A stretch of DNA of 64,000 nt from Hirudo medicinalis (lineage: Eukaryota > Annelida > Clitellata > Hirudinida > Hirudinidae), in NCBI GenBank assembly GCA_011800805.1, contig MPNW01000282.1, forward strand, positions 1-64,000, given 5' to 3'. Below are positions 11,801-23,156 of the stretch, piece by piece (the stretch's first letter is position 1; the number at the start of each line of letters is the position of its first letter). A program made the translations under genes and the position numbers. The notes under the pieces are model-generated. The model was not told the origin of the DNA. It was given only the letters and a program-made list of their open reading frames with translations, and ran no database searches.

Positions 11801-14800
11801 TAATAAGCTTGAAATATTAATTAACTAAACATTAGTGCACACCCGAACGATTCCATTTGCATCGGACGGCTCCTCCCACAGAACGGAAATACTGTTCCAA
11901 CTGACAGCACTTGCTCTGACCATCTGAGGAGGACTTGAGGGAGCTACAAGTGATTTATATTATTTTATATATACCATCGATAGTACAATATCTGAAGCAT
12001 CAAAGCAAGCATTAACAATTGAAAAAATATAATATCAACGCAAAACTTGATGTTTGAGTGGATGATTGCATAGCACAATCCCAAAAACGCATGCAGGGAA
12101 AACGAGCAGCTTTGGAATTGCACGAAAGTGGAGTGAGGCACGCGAATAATCGTGGAGTAAATTGGAGGGGGTAGAAAATTGTTCCGTAATCACGAGAATG
12201 ACTCCCTCGCTCGGCTCGTGCGATAATTGAGACCCGCTGGAGAGTTATAACACTTTCTTGCTTTAATAGCGCGGCGAGTAAGCAGACGTTTTGTGACACA
12301 TGCCACACGATTATGGCGGGTATGAGAGCAGATGTTATTTATCGTTCCAAAATAAATCGTCAGCAAATAAGTGACTTGCGTAAACACGGCGATGTAATTA
12401 ATCACGTGGCAGAAAGCCGAATCACCCTAGAGCATTCATCGTCTTCCTCAAATTGAGGAACAAATACTTCAAAAGGGCTTTTGTTTATTTTGCACTATAA
12501 TTGGACCGTTAGCAAAGCCGGGGGTCAAATCTTGTGCCACGAACCTGCCTCCAAGGTGGTGACCTTTATCGAGGTCGGCCTGCTCACCCCGTCATCGCAG
12601 TGAAGCTCCACTTGTATCAGGTACTCCGTGAACGGCCTCAAGTCTGTCAAGGTTATCTGAAAGTGAAGAGGAAGACATTATTCAAATGAATGTTTTCGAT
12701 GTAATTTTTGCGTGGACTCTTTTCTTAATTACAATTAATTACATCGTTGCTACCGCGTTGAGGACTTGAATCACGTATTCGCACAGGTTTGAGCAAGATC
12801 CACCGCTGTGTTTGTCAAAGTTGAGGTTGCTCGGTCGTTATTGATTATCCTTTGTTTTGGTACTTTTTTTATATTCCCGTGTGCTTCGTAATGTTTTTTC
12901 ATTTGAATTTCAAAGTCTTCTTTTCACAAGCTTGATCGCATCCCCAACTGAAACAGTTGCTAATTTGACACACTCCCCATTTTCCGGTTATCCAACCGGA
13001 GAAGCTAGCGTTGACAGAAATAGCTTGTAATCTTTATCCTAGCAAGGTGTTGGCTTTCCCAACATGTATTGCAAGGTTGAGTATAATTATTCATTCTGCA
13101 ACTTTTTTCATTCTTTCTTGTTTCGTCTGCATCAATTTCCATTGTCTACTTGAAGCCGAGGAATTTGACTTTGTTCATTATTCTAGGTATTCTTATTTTT
13201 AAGAACACAGAAGCTACATTTCATGAGTCCTGAGTGCGAAAAAGAAATATGAGCGACAAAGCAAAAAACTTTCAAGGTGTTTGTTTGAAATGATCACCAA
13301 CGAATAAGTCTCCGAAGATAATGCAATTGTCTCAACAGGCGGGCGAACATTTCCTAGCGGAATATTAAGAGCCTTCAACTTTGATATTTCATTCCTGGCT
13401 GAGTTATCAAGTTCGTCATTGACAGTTTGACATTTTGACATAGCCTCTACTTTTATGAAACCATTGGTCATTGCCAATCTTAACTTTTACTGGCCTATTT
13501 TGTTTAATAAAGTCGTACATCCAAAACGGCACAACCCTTGGAGTTTGTAAGTTCTTGAGTTTTGGTTTATGAGCATCAGTCGTTTCACAAACGTTTGCAA
13601 TTTTCAAGGACGCTCTCAAAGCGATGCTCTTCTCGCCAGTTGATCTGCATTATTTAGTCACGAACTTGATTTAATAATAATAGTTAATTTATAATGCGCC
13701 ATTTGCATAGCGTCAGAGGCGTTTCATGTCAAGTCCTACAATATTTCCGAATCCCACTAGACTACCTTGCAAGGCCTTCCTTTCTCCAGGTAATACTCTT
13801 GCTCCATCTTAAACAATCCAATCGTTGGTATTAATTTGCTGCGGAGGTGAACAAAATGCGATTTCAAATAAAAGCTTTTTCCGCTGTGAGGCAATTCTTC
13901 ACAGACTGACTGTTTATTTGAAACTGTTTCTTTCCGCGAGGCGTTAAGATGAGGTCGCCATCAGAAAATTAATAATGTGATGACGATGATGATGATGATG
14001 ACGATGACGATGATGATGATAGCGATGGTGGTGACAATCATGAATGAAAATTGAATATGGTGGATTACGAGGAGTAATTATGATGATTCTACGAACGGCA
14101 AGAAGACTTATCTAGGAACAAAATCTGATGAGATTGACAAAGAGAGGAAAGGATAAAAAGCGATTAAATCTTGGATGGTTTGTTGATAGGAAATTGGAAT
14201 TTATGCTTTGAAAACACCTCGTTGCTGATTAGAAAAACCATCGAGATTCCAAGGAAATTAATTTCAAAATACAGAATCTTTAAAAGAAATTTTTTAAAAA
14301 TCAGGAGATCAAAAAGGAAAAATGAAGTCGGTAAGGTGAAGTTGTCAAGGTCACAACTGCTCAAACTCTCACGAACTCACTTCACCCAATCAAAGGAGAG
14401 CGCTTTAATTAAGAAACTCACAAATCACATACGTAAAAAGATTTTTTGTGATTATTACTATTATTGAAAAAAACTTGAAAATAAATTTGTGGTTATTAAT
14501 CGTATCTAATCTAAACCATTATTAATATTATCATCATCAACATCATCACCACCATCGTCGTCGTTATCGTCATCGTCATCATCATCATCACAAATATTTG
14601 TAAATATTGTCTGTTACTTTTACAAAACATGCTCGCCTGTGTTTGCTGGGTTTCCCTCTTTGTGACGTCATCGACCTTAGATCCGTTGGTGATTGGTTGA
14701 TACGAGAGGTGGAAGACAGCATTCTGGAAATCTCCATCTGTCAAACTCCACTGGAGGTGAACTGATGTCGGTGTGATTCCCGAGGTTCTTAAGTTCTCGG

Positions 14801-15062
14801 GTCCTTTCTGAGAGACTGCGTTCGTTTGACAATCGTTCATAAATCCGTTGTTATTGCAGTTATTATAATTATTATTACAGTTATTATTATTATTATCATC
14901 ATCATCATCGTCGTTACTCATAATAATAATATCATTACTGCTATCGTTATTATCAATATCATCGTCATTGTTATTATGACTGTTGATATTAATTTTCAAT
15001 TATTAATTATTGTAATTCTTTACGAATCTATTAAAACTAGATTTACTGAGTTCAGAAATCAA

Positions 15063-15102
<40 letters not shown>

Positions 15103-15479
15103 TAAATATATAATGATGGAGATTAATAGATGGAGTTATTGACTATATTAATAATGACGATATATATATATTTAATATTAATTAACATAATTTACAAACC
15201 TTTGACGCGCAGGTTTACGACATGGGTTATTTCCCCAAGTTCCGAATAAGCCACACAGGTGAGATTCGAGGACACCTGCACGTTCTTCAACTCCAGAACG
15301 TTCCTTCCTTCCTGGATCTCATTGAGCTCCTGGCTGCCGTTTAACCACTTCACCTGGGGCATGGGTGACCCCACCGCTACGCAGGTCAACTCTACGTTTG
15401 AACCAGGCAGGACCTCCTCGTTTTCCGGCAGGATGGAGAAGAACGGTGAAAGGAGTCTCTCTGTATATGATGGATTGAT

Positions 15480-15510
<31 letters not shown>

Positions 15511-16251
15511 GACGACGACATTGGTGATTTCGGTGATGATGAGTATGATGAAGTCATATGAATTATTGGAGCGAACTAATAATGTTGTTGCTGCTGGAGT
15601 GCAATTGAGTGCATCCGAGCGAAGGAAATATTTTTCATACATTGATTGACGACCAGATGGCGGGTAATTGTACTGACGATGATGACGACAGTGATGGTGA
15701 TTATAGCGATGGTGATGATGATGATGACGACGATGATGACACAATGGTGATTGTAGATTAAGAGTTGAATAGCTAAGGGGCAATGACAAAGCCAGCGCAG
15801 ACGATGATGACGGTGATGATTAATAAATTATAATAGATGGTGTCATCCATGGATTATGGGCAGCCCCAGGCTAGATTTTGTGGTATCACCTTTTTTATTT
15901 AAAAATTTAACAGTTGCTCAACTTCAAGCAATCATCCAAACTTTTGCTTGATGATGACAAGCAATGAAACCTCCATCTCCATAAATTTTACTAGAAAAAT
16001 TGTTTTTATATATAAAAAAAAATATTCCAAATACTTTTGGCATAAACTTGGACAACTGGAGAATAGGATGTGCCCAAGTCATTTGTTGCCACACATCTGT
16101 ACTTGCCAGAGTCAACCTCAAGTGTTCTGTCAACTTGGATGATGTAATTGCCTTCATCTAAGAATAGAATAATTGTAACGTAAGTGTCACTAATAATAAT
16201 TATATTAATATTAAATAATTATATTCATATAAAAATATGAACAACAGCAAC

Positions 16252-16307
<56 letters not shown>

Positions 16308-16388
16308 TAATAATAATAACAATAATAATAACAACATTAACACTTAACNAAATAATTATATTCATATAAAAATATGAACAACAGCAAC

Positions 16389-16438
<50 letters not shown>

Positions 16439-17512
16439 TAATAATAATAACAATAATAATAACAACATTAACACTTAACAATAACAATAACAATTAATAA
16501 TAGTAACACCAACAATAATAAAAATAATAATGATTGCAGCCACCAGTGGTGAAGACTTTCATCCTGGAATGACTCTTATCATCGAGGGGCACCTGATCCT
16601 TGGTGAAGAGGACAACGGGAGGAGGATTCCCTGTCACCACGAACAGCAGCACCATCTGTCTCTCCACCTCGAACACTTGGAGTGTCGAAGAAATCGAACA
16701 TTGAGGAAAACCGTCGGGCACTGAGGGGAGATTGTTTTTATAATTTTAAATCAATTTTAAATTAATTCGATTTAAATCGGTTTTATGAATATTATTTCAA
16801 AAATATAAATACCATTATTATTATTATATCAGTTTCATTATTCCACAATAAATGCAGTTGAAATAAGTAATAAAGCTGAAAATAAGTTGTCAAACAAACT
16901 GTCATGTCACATGCAATGGAGCACAATTTATGAAGTTACCTCTGCCTTTTACGACGTTTAAGTAAGCCTGGGGAGAGCTGAGTGCATATTCGTCAGACTG
17001 GCTGGTCGAAATTCGACAAACCACGGATCCCTGGTCTTTCCTCTTGGCCTGGAGGACTTCCAAGGTCGATCTTCCACTACCCGACGTCACCACAAAGTTG
17101 TGTCGCTTCATAGTCACCTTCTGGTCGTTGACATACCATGTTATCGTGGCGTCCGCGACGTCCACAGCGCAGAAAAAAAGTGCTTCTTTCTGCTCCTGAA
17201 CAGTCTGGTTGGAAGGAACTGTGGTAAACTCAAGACCTGGAAAGGGATTTAAAATGGAACTTTTTACAAGTACTTATTTGCATGTCGGGCGCTTCATAAA
17301 TGCTAGTCATAATAACTTTAAAATAGAAATTCAACTTTTGTGAAATACAATCATGCATCGTAAAACGTTCTAGCTTCTCCTCATGTGGAAATGTAAATAT
17401 TCAAATTATTGTATATCTTACCATGAGAGACTGGCAGGATAGAGGACAAGAGACTAATAGAGACTAGACAACTGATAACAACCCTATAGAAACAAACGCT
17501 ACCAAGATTCAT
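2895..17512 (-). CDS. Lar: LAR-type receptor protein tyrosine phosphatase
   Basis: A type I membrane phosphatase of the LAR family (axon guidance, synapse and adhesion signalling by dephosphorylating phosphotyrosine). About 1,820 residues were rebuilt from 27 exons: 17422-17512, 16940-17236, 16544-16720, 16035-16157, 15200-15460, 14637-14815, 12545-12656, 11843-11943, 11401-11593, 10638-10955, 10179-10511, 9745-9921, 9549-9676, 9085-9297, 8799-8891, 8347-8649, 7829-8007, 6900-7697, 6698-6796, 6225-6344, 5846-6000, 5332-5620, 5048-5141, 4779-4855, 4333-4467, 3944-4069, 2916-3212. Order: signal peptide, Ig1-3, seven FN3, membrane-proximal region, TM, D1, D2. All junctions are in phase except that exon 9549-9676 is one base short. 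The exon at 2916 ends in a GC-type donor, so the last codons should lie off-window; if unspliced, a stop falls at 2895-2897. Confidence 0.96.
2916..5141 (-). CDS. Lar: LAR phosphatase domain D2
   Basis: Exons 5048-5141, 4779-4855, 4333-4467, 3944-4069 and 2916-3212. The 94-bp exon 5048-5141 is Met-poor. It was recognised from [13 protein letters not shown], which aligns with the family's SANLPCNKFKNR, and from perfect phase on both sides (TTTTAG acceptor, CCAT|GTCGGT donor). D2 reads [20 protein letters not shown], then [16 protein letters not shown], and the signature [12 protein letters not shown]. The WPD-equivalent loop is WLH, so D2 is probably regulatory rather than catalytic, as is usual in LAR proteins. 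Confidence 0.92.
4890..4997. repeat. 32-bp tandem repeat in a LAR intron
   Basis: About three copies of a 32-bp unit beginning TGTCATAATGATGTCATGAA, in the intron between exons 4779-4855 and 5048-5141. It is a plain minisatellite with no spacers of unique sequence, so it is not CRISPR-like. Confidence 0.85.
5332..8007 (-). CDS. Lar: LAR membrane-proximal region, TM and phosphatase domain D1
   Basis: Exon 7829-8007 carries [14 protein letters not shown], as in the LAR membrane-proximal region. Exon 6900-7697 has a single TM helix ([20 protein letters not shown]), a basic stop-transfer KKRTRK, the wedge region and [16 protein letters not shown]1 continues through [20 protein letters not shown], the WPD loop ([11 protein letters not shown], exon 5846-6000) and the signature [10 protein letters not shown], whose Ser codon is split by the intron between 5846 and 5620. 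All catalytic D1 residues are present, so D1 should be active. Confidence 0.95.
6405..6480. repeat. Divergent copy of a dispersed short repeat
   Basis: Contains TTTATATAGCACGACATATT followed by GCACAGCACCAGAGGCACC. This aligns loosely with the 53-bp repeat found at 13669 and 35568 (TTTATAATGCGCCATTTGCA and onward). It lies in a LAR intron and is probably an old copy of the same short mobile element tail. Confidence 0.45.
8347..14815 (-). CDS. Lar: LAR ectodomain: seven fibronectin type III repeats
   Basis: FN3-1 (14637-14815 plus 12545-12656), FN3-2 (11843-11943 plus 11401-11593), FN3-3 (10638-10955), FN3-4 (10179-10511), FN3-5 (9745-9921 plus 9549-9676), FN3-6 (9085-9297 plus 8799-8891) and FN3-7 (8347-8649). 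Each has the Trp and Tyr core, for example [20 protein letters not shown] in FN3-2 and [14 protein letters not shown] in FN3-1. Exons 10638-10955 and 10179-10511 contain almost no Met and are easily missed. FN3-5 holds a one-base deletion. Two donors in this block are GC rather than GT (10179 and 14637). Confidence 0.9.
12657..14636. other. Large LAR intron within FN3-1
   Basis: A 2-kb intron with a GAT/GAC microsatellite near 13978-14035, another near 14520-14590, and the 53-bp repeat. Small ORFs here have no family match. The donor side is GC-type (ACAG|GCGAGC). Confidence 0.6.
13669..13721 (+). repeat. 53-bp dispersed repeat, copy 1
   Basis: Base-for-base identical to 35568-35620 over 53 bp (ATTTAATAATAATAGTTAAT to GCGTCAGAGGCG). 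It lies in the LAR intron between FN3-1 exons 14637-14815 and 12545-12656. Flanks differ, so it is a dispersed element fragment, not a segmental duplication. Confidence 0.85.
15060..15104. repeat. AAT microsatellite
   Basis: Uninterrupted AAT repeat in a LAR intron, between exons 15200-15460 and 14637-14815. The neighbouring GAT and TTA runs (14865-14920, 15481-15545) produce meaningless poly-Asn and poly-Asp reading frames. Confidence 0.9.
15200..17236 (-). CDS. Lar: LAR ectodomain: three Ig domains
   Basis: Four exons encode Ig1 (16940-17236; Cys in FFCAVDV and VVCRIST), Ig2 (16544-16720 plus 16035-16157) and Ig3 (15200-15460; [39 protein letters not shown]). Ig2 keeps the second Cys ([15 protein letters not shown]), but the first position reads Phe in [14 protein letters not shown], where LAR proteins have Cys. 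Linkers such as the VPDGFP start of Ig2 match the family layout. These domains bind heparan sulphate and synaptic partners in known LARs; ligand binding here is not shown. Confidence 0.9.
16213..16486. repeat. 137-bp duplicated AAT-rich block around an N
   Basis: The block starting AAATAATTATATTCATATAA at 16213 recurs at 16350, directly after the N at 16349. Both copies contain the same AAT/AAC microsatellite and end in ACATTAACACTTAAC. The N at the joint suggests an assembly-made duplication. Confidence 0.8.
17422..17512 (-). CDS. Lar: LAR exon 1: start codon and signal peptide
   Basis: The ATG at 17512 opens [10 protein letters not shown] followed by a hydrophobic stretch ([18 protein letters not shown]) and a typical cleavage region. 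The donor is CATG|GTAAGA, in phase with exon 16940-17236 (joined residues [12 protein letters not shown]). Upstream, a plausible acceptor (TTTCAG at about 17576) suggests that the 5' UTR is split. Confidence 0.85.
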
Positions 17513-17576
17513 CCTCTTTAGAAACAAGTCATTTGAAGAAACCATTTCAGAGACTCAACGGCATGTCTTGATTGTC

Positions 17577-20500
17577 TGAAATTGAGATTCAATATCGATA
17601 AATTAACAGGTGCTAATTTATTCAAATTACTGCCATTTAAATTTAAATGCACTTTTCATCGCATGAATTCATACGTCAGAAAAGAAAGCAGGTAACAACG
17701 GTGTGTTACGAACGAACGGACAATGCATGAATGAATGAATGGATGAGTTGGCGCCGCCTCTTACGTAACCATACACAAACGTAACAATCACAAAGTAGAA
17801 CTGGTCGACTGCGAAATTGGCGAGGTGAGACATTCCATTAAAGACCCATTTATCGATAAACTTTGAGATTTTTAATCACAAGAAAAATGAAAACCACTGG
17901 AAATCCTTGATGTTGTTGTTGCTGTTGTTGTGTGAGAAGATCTGAATGGAATGCCAACAATTTAAAAACAAAAACACATCCAATCACAAGTTTGAGTTTT
18001 GGATCAAGTTTCTCACTTGAAGAACAATGTACAAGCACTTGAAAGGCAATAATTCTATTTTTAAAATACTCGTGTTGTTTCGTCAGTGCATATTTTGTGC
18101 TTTGTAAATACTCCGGGTTACTTACGTTAAGAAAATTATTTAAATTTATTTTGGAAAATCTCAAATAATGATGATTAAATAGTTACTTAATCCAGTTGCG
18201 TCTTGCATTAATTCCATACAATTAGACTTCAATCAACTGCTTTGAAAGTGTGAAGGAACGAAATTATCCTAAATAAATGTTATTTCAACCTGAGAAAGTT
18301 AATAAATCTCACAATTTATTCCAAATGTTAGAAAACACACGCGAGTTGTTTAAACACCACCACATCGGATGATAACGAGCGAATGAACGATTGAATTGTG
18401 AAAGCAAACAAGTGGTAAAGCTTGCTAACCAGTAAAAAAACCATACCTTCGAATCAACAAACCATTTCCAAGACAAAATGTTTAAAATGCTCTTTCGCTA
18501 CAGGTTACTTTGCCTCGGAGCATTCAAACTCTTACGTCAGCCGATAAAACCTCAAATTAAATCCAGGTTACCCGCATATTTGTGTTTGCGATTCAATCAC
18601 AACTAACAACAATAATAACAATAATAACAGTCTAATAATGTTACCAGAATGTAATGGATCAATAATAATAATAATAGTACTCAACAAGAATCTACCTGCA
18701 AGAGACATTGCAGCTAAAATCAGCCGAATACCCTTGAGAGTTTGACAAAGCACTCATTTTTCGTTGATTTCTAACTTTTTGGGATCAAACAACTCAAACG
18801 AGGTACTGGGATTCTAAAGCTTTGTAACGCTTCAAACTGAGGCCTAATTGAAATTAACATTGCAAATGGATGACATTGAATGTGATGATGCTTAAAAATA
18901 CATTGCTAGATCAAATTACCTCACCCGCTGATGACGTGTTTTTAATTTGCACCGCGGTGGATTAAACGGATGCCACCTTGGTGTAACAAAAACCGTCATT
19001 AACGGGTTGAAACTGTCGTTCCCTCCTTTTTACTCGCGTTTGTTTGGAGCAACTTTAAACAACAAAATGAAATGTTTGACTTTTGTAGAAAAGTATTTAG
19101 GAGACGATGATAATGACAATGATAATGTGGATTCCTAATGGAAGGATAGTTTTCACTCCTTCATCGGACATTGATCATGGCCGCCCCTGATATTAGTTCA
19201 ATTAGGTCTGCCCCATAAAACCTACCAATTGTAGGTTATAAGCAAATTTTAATCTATCATAAGTTGAAGTGGAACACAACCCAACATCAAAAGTTCGAAC
19301 TATAAATCATTGACGAACATCACAGCTACGTAGTGTCCAGATCCTATTTCAATCATAAAACGAGTACAACAGCCAGGGACATCCAGCTTATTAGCAAATA
19401 AATTAACTCGTTATTGAAACCGGCCACAGTATTCGAGTAGAAATAGCACGTGATTGTTGGATAAAACAAACCCCCGAATAATCTTTCACCTTCAGAGAAC
19501 AACAGCACATTTTGAAACGTGCAACAGGTGCTTATCAGCATATTTCCAAAAGGATCAACAAATGTGACTAATGCGATGACTACCTCAATCAAGGTAATTT
19601 ATTTCCACCAAATCACCTGTGCTGTTTGTTTTAGTGGTTCATGGCTCAAGAAGTCAAACATTGCTCACCTCGACAAAGAACTTTCAACAATCCAAAAAAC
19701 ATCCAAGCAAAGAAAAAGCATCAATTAATTCGGAGAATTACAGAGAGAGAGATGAGCACTTTTAACCAAATGCGCCACCACCATGTCTCAGCGATCACAA
19801 CGCTTCAATTAAACGAATTCAGATAACAGGGTACGATGACCTGAGCAATCATAGTAATGAGTTCTAAACTCCTCAAAGGTCCTATTTGTATTCATCTCTA
19901 ATGGTATTGCCAGCAGTTTAAAATGGATGAATGCCATAATTAGGGAAATTATTACATCAGAGACGCTCCAAGAGCTGCCATTAAAATCCCGCTGCCAAAG
20001 AGAAGTTACTTCAAAGGAAATTGCCTACAAAGGCGTCTGCTACAATAAAAACTCTTACAACTCTCAATCATGTCACCTCCTGAGAACTCTAAATTCTTGA
20101 AGTGAAGTTAAGAAGCGCTTGAAGCGCTTAAAACAACTTTCGTGAGTCACAAAAATATCGACTGCTAAAGATTTCTCGATTCGGGGCACAAACAATGGCT
20201 TTGATGGGGAGTCTTCTTATCAACTATTTAATGCTGTCATTGTCTACCGCTTCAGTTTCACGTCGGTCCTCAAAACTTTCTTTAAAGCTTCCAAAGGACT
20301 TTGAAAACAAAAGTCCAGCAATTTACGTAATAACTACATTCCTTGCAGTTAGAAGTTCTCGTGTGTAATTGATCCACGAATTCGACAATTAGCTCAACCT
20401 TGTCTTATTCGTCTGCATGAATTTGGCAGGAAGGTGATTCAAAAACAAGTCCAATCATGTTCTTTGACATTCTTTTGACCTTCGTTTGTAACGAATGTGT

Positions 20501-23156
20501 CAAGAAAACGAAGCGTAACGCCCGGTTATGCGGAATGGGATTTGTTTACGTTCAGAGGTGGTTTGTTGTGGAATTAACACCGATGTTTAAAATTCAATTC
20601 AAGAAGGATTAAATAATTTACTTTTACTGCGAAATCATTAAAAGATGCGAAATAAACATCTGAACGCATTAAACAATAATAAATATAGCTAATAATTGTG
20701 GCTGTTAAAATACGTTAGCAATGTTAACCTTTGAAAACAGAAATTCTCCTTGCAAATTATTACCGAAACCACACCAGTTTAGGTTTTTAAGTTAATTTAA
20801 CTAAAAAAATCGCAAATCGTGAAAACAAATTTAATTATTTGACGGATTGTTTGTCAAATTAGATGAAATCCAAAATCCAAAAATATTTCCCACATTAAAC
20901 AAGGAACGAATGAGAAAAGGAGCAATCTTTAATGGAAGTTTTAATACGTTGCAGGTCGATTAAATAAATTTCAATTATCGGTATTTGTTGTCTGAGAACC
21001 AGGGTTAGCGTCGCATCCAGACATCTACCTTTATTAGCATTTCAACCTGTTTAATTCAATTTGATTGTTTCCTTAGCATGCTGGAACACACGTGTCAGGT
21101 GGAAAATAAAAGTGGTTAGGAGCAGATGCATGTTTTCATGGCACATCAATTTCGAGATAAACGTGAGGTGGGGGTCATAAGGTCAAAGGTTCACACAGCA
21201 CCTGACACGTCCCAGGTAAGGACAGTCAGCTAGAACTGTATCAAGATGTGCGTGTGCGTGTGCGTGCTTGGGTGTTTTTAATGAAAATACACATTTAAAC
21301 AATCGGAACTATTTCTTTTAAAAGCTAATTAGCATTTCAGGACAACAAATCTATAAATATCTCGATCATTCAAAAAATCCCCCAAACAAACGAAGTCGAC
21401 TCAATATGTTAAACAAAACTTACCTCAGCTGGTGAGTAGCGTAGAGTCGTAAAATCGAACAATGAATTATTAAATAAGACAAGAAATGAAACAATAAGCA
21501 ACAAAAAGTCCTAAAATATCTTCTAATCCTCTCGGTGAGAGTCACTTTCATCAGCGGACAACAATCGAGTGAGGTTCTCGCAAACAGTTTTTGAAAGAAC
21601 AGCCCCCTACGTCGGTCTGTGTGCGAACCAATGGCTATCGAGTTGCGCGACACGTGCGTCGATGCACGACCGTTTGGGTGATGATGATGATGATTAGATG
21701 GAATAATAAACCTATTAAACAGCAATTAATTGTCTTTAATGTGATAACAGTTAGATGGGAATTAGTCGGTAATAATTAAAATTCAAGATTCAATTATTTA
21801 CAAATCGGGAAATAAGACGAGGGATTGATGTTGAAGAGTCACCTATGCTGATAAACAAAGATTAAAAAAAACACTGATCACTGAAGTTGTTAGGCTACGT
21901 GAGCAGGTAACGTGATGTGGATCACACGTGAACAACGCACGAACACCACACATAATAAATAATAAACCGTACTCAACCACTAACAGTGAACATCATTCCG
22001 ACCCTAGTCTCGAAACTAGATCAACAAACTATCACCTAATCCTAACGTACCTGATACTCATTAAGGCATTTCAAATGCGAGTGTTAGCACACGTGGATTC
22101 TACTCCGAGCTTTTGTGGCGCTGCTAACATCTCGTCTCATCTCATCTCGTGTCACCGACGAGACAAGAGGTCTCCAGCGATGTCACGCTGAACAAACACT
22201 CAACTTGAAGAGCTAACCTGGGCCCGTGTCATCAACAAGACAAAATGGACGACCATTCAAGGCCTAGCCATGTCAGCACCTCATTGTTATAGCGGCAAAT
22301 CAAATAAAGATGAGCTGGGTGGTGCGCTTTCCCACGGAGCGAATTCACCGGGTGGTTAATGTAGTTTTATGCCACCGTGTTGTGCTAATGGAGATAATGG
22401 AGAAATAGATGGATTTAAACCCATGAGGGAGAGAGTGGGGAGGCGATGAAAGATTAAATGTTCGGTGGGAGATAAAGCAATATATCTAACGTTAGATACG
22501 ATGTTAGGCGCGCGCATGTTTGTGTTGACATCGATAGAGAATGGACCGATGATGACCAATGACATGAGGGAAGTTGTGTCAGATCTCAGAAGCCCCGAAG
22601 CATGCCAGCATTTCTAAATGTCCCTCTCCGAATTATAGGGGAAAGTAACAGCTCCGAAATATCGCACTAATGAAGGCGCTAATAGTTATTCAAGTAAGAC
22701 ATCTTTAAAACAATTGTAATGCCCAGCAATGCAAATTAAAATGATTTTTCTTGAAAATTAAACAAAAAAAAATAATAATAAAACTTCAAAATTGAACATA
22801 AAATGTAACTACCAGTTTTGCGAAACATTATCCTCAGACAATTGAACTCCATTTGTTGTTGCGAAGCAAGTGCATTGTCAAAACAGCCAATTCTAAAGCA
22901 GTGATGTTCTTAAGGGCTTTCTTTATACGAGAAAAACACTACAGGTGAGCTGATGTTTAAGTCAAAATTTCGATGTTCGCCTAAAGTTTTCATTGCACAT
23001 TAATTATTTCTCATTTGCATTTATTTTCAATCAAATTTATTTTACTAAATACAAGTTTACCAAGAATTGATTCTATTAAACAAATTTTCTTTTATTCACA
23101 GCCCTCGAAATTTGCCGAATTTGTAAACAACAATACGAAGTAAATTTGAGCGGGAG
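17577..23156. other. Non-coding region between LAR and ORC6
   Basis: 5.6 kb with no protein-coding gene I can support. It holds a possible LAR 5' UTR exon near 21425 and, presumably, the LAR and ORC6 promoters. A 79-codon minus ORF at 19353-19592 is hydrophobic but has no splice partners or family match. Confidence 0.5.
21424..21690 (-). other. Possible 5' UTR exon of the LAR gene
   Basis: On the minus strand CAGCTGAG|GTAAGTTTT is a near-perfect donor (exon end 21424). It lies upstream of the LAR start exon, which has a TTTCAG acceptor at about 17576. No convincing coding frame precedes it, so a non-coding leader exon is the simplest reading. Its 5' limit is not visible. Confidence 0.35.

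Noticed and set aside
14511..15113. Asn- and Ile-rich ORFs on both strands
   Set aside because: They arise from AAT/GAT/TTA repeats; only the FN3 exon 14637-14815 inside is real.
19353..19592. 79-codon hydrophobic minus ORF
   Set aside because: No family match or splice evidence; AT-rich sequence easily yields hydrophobic frames.
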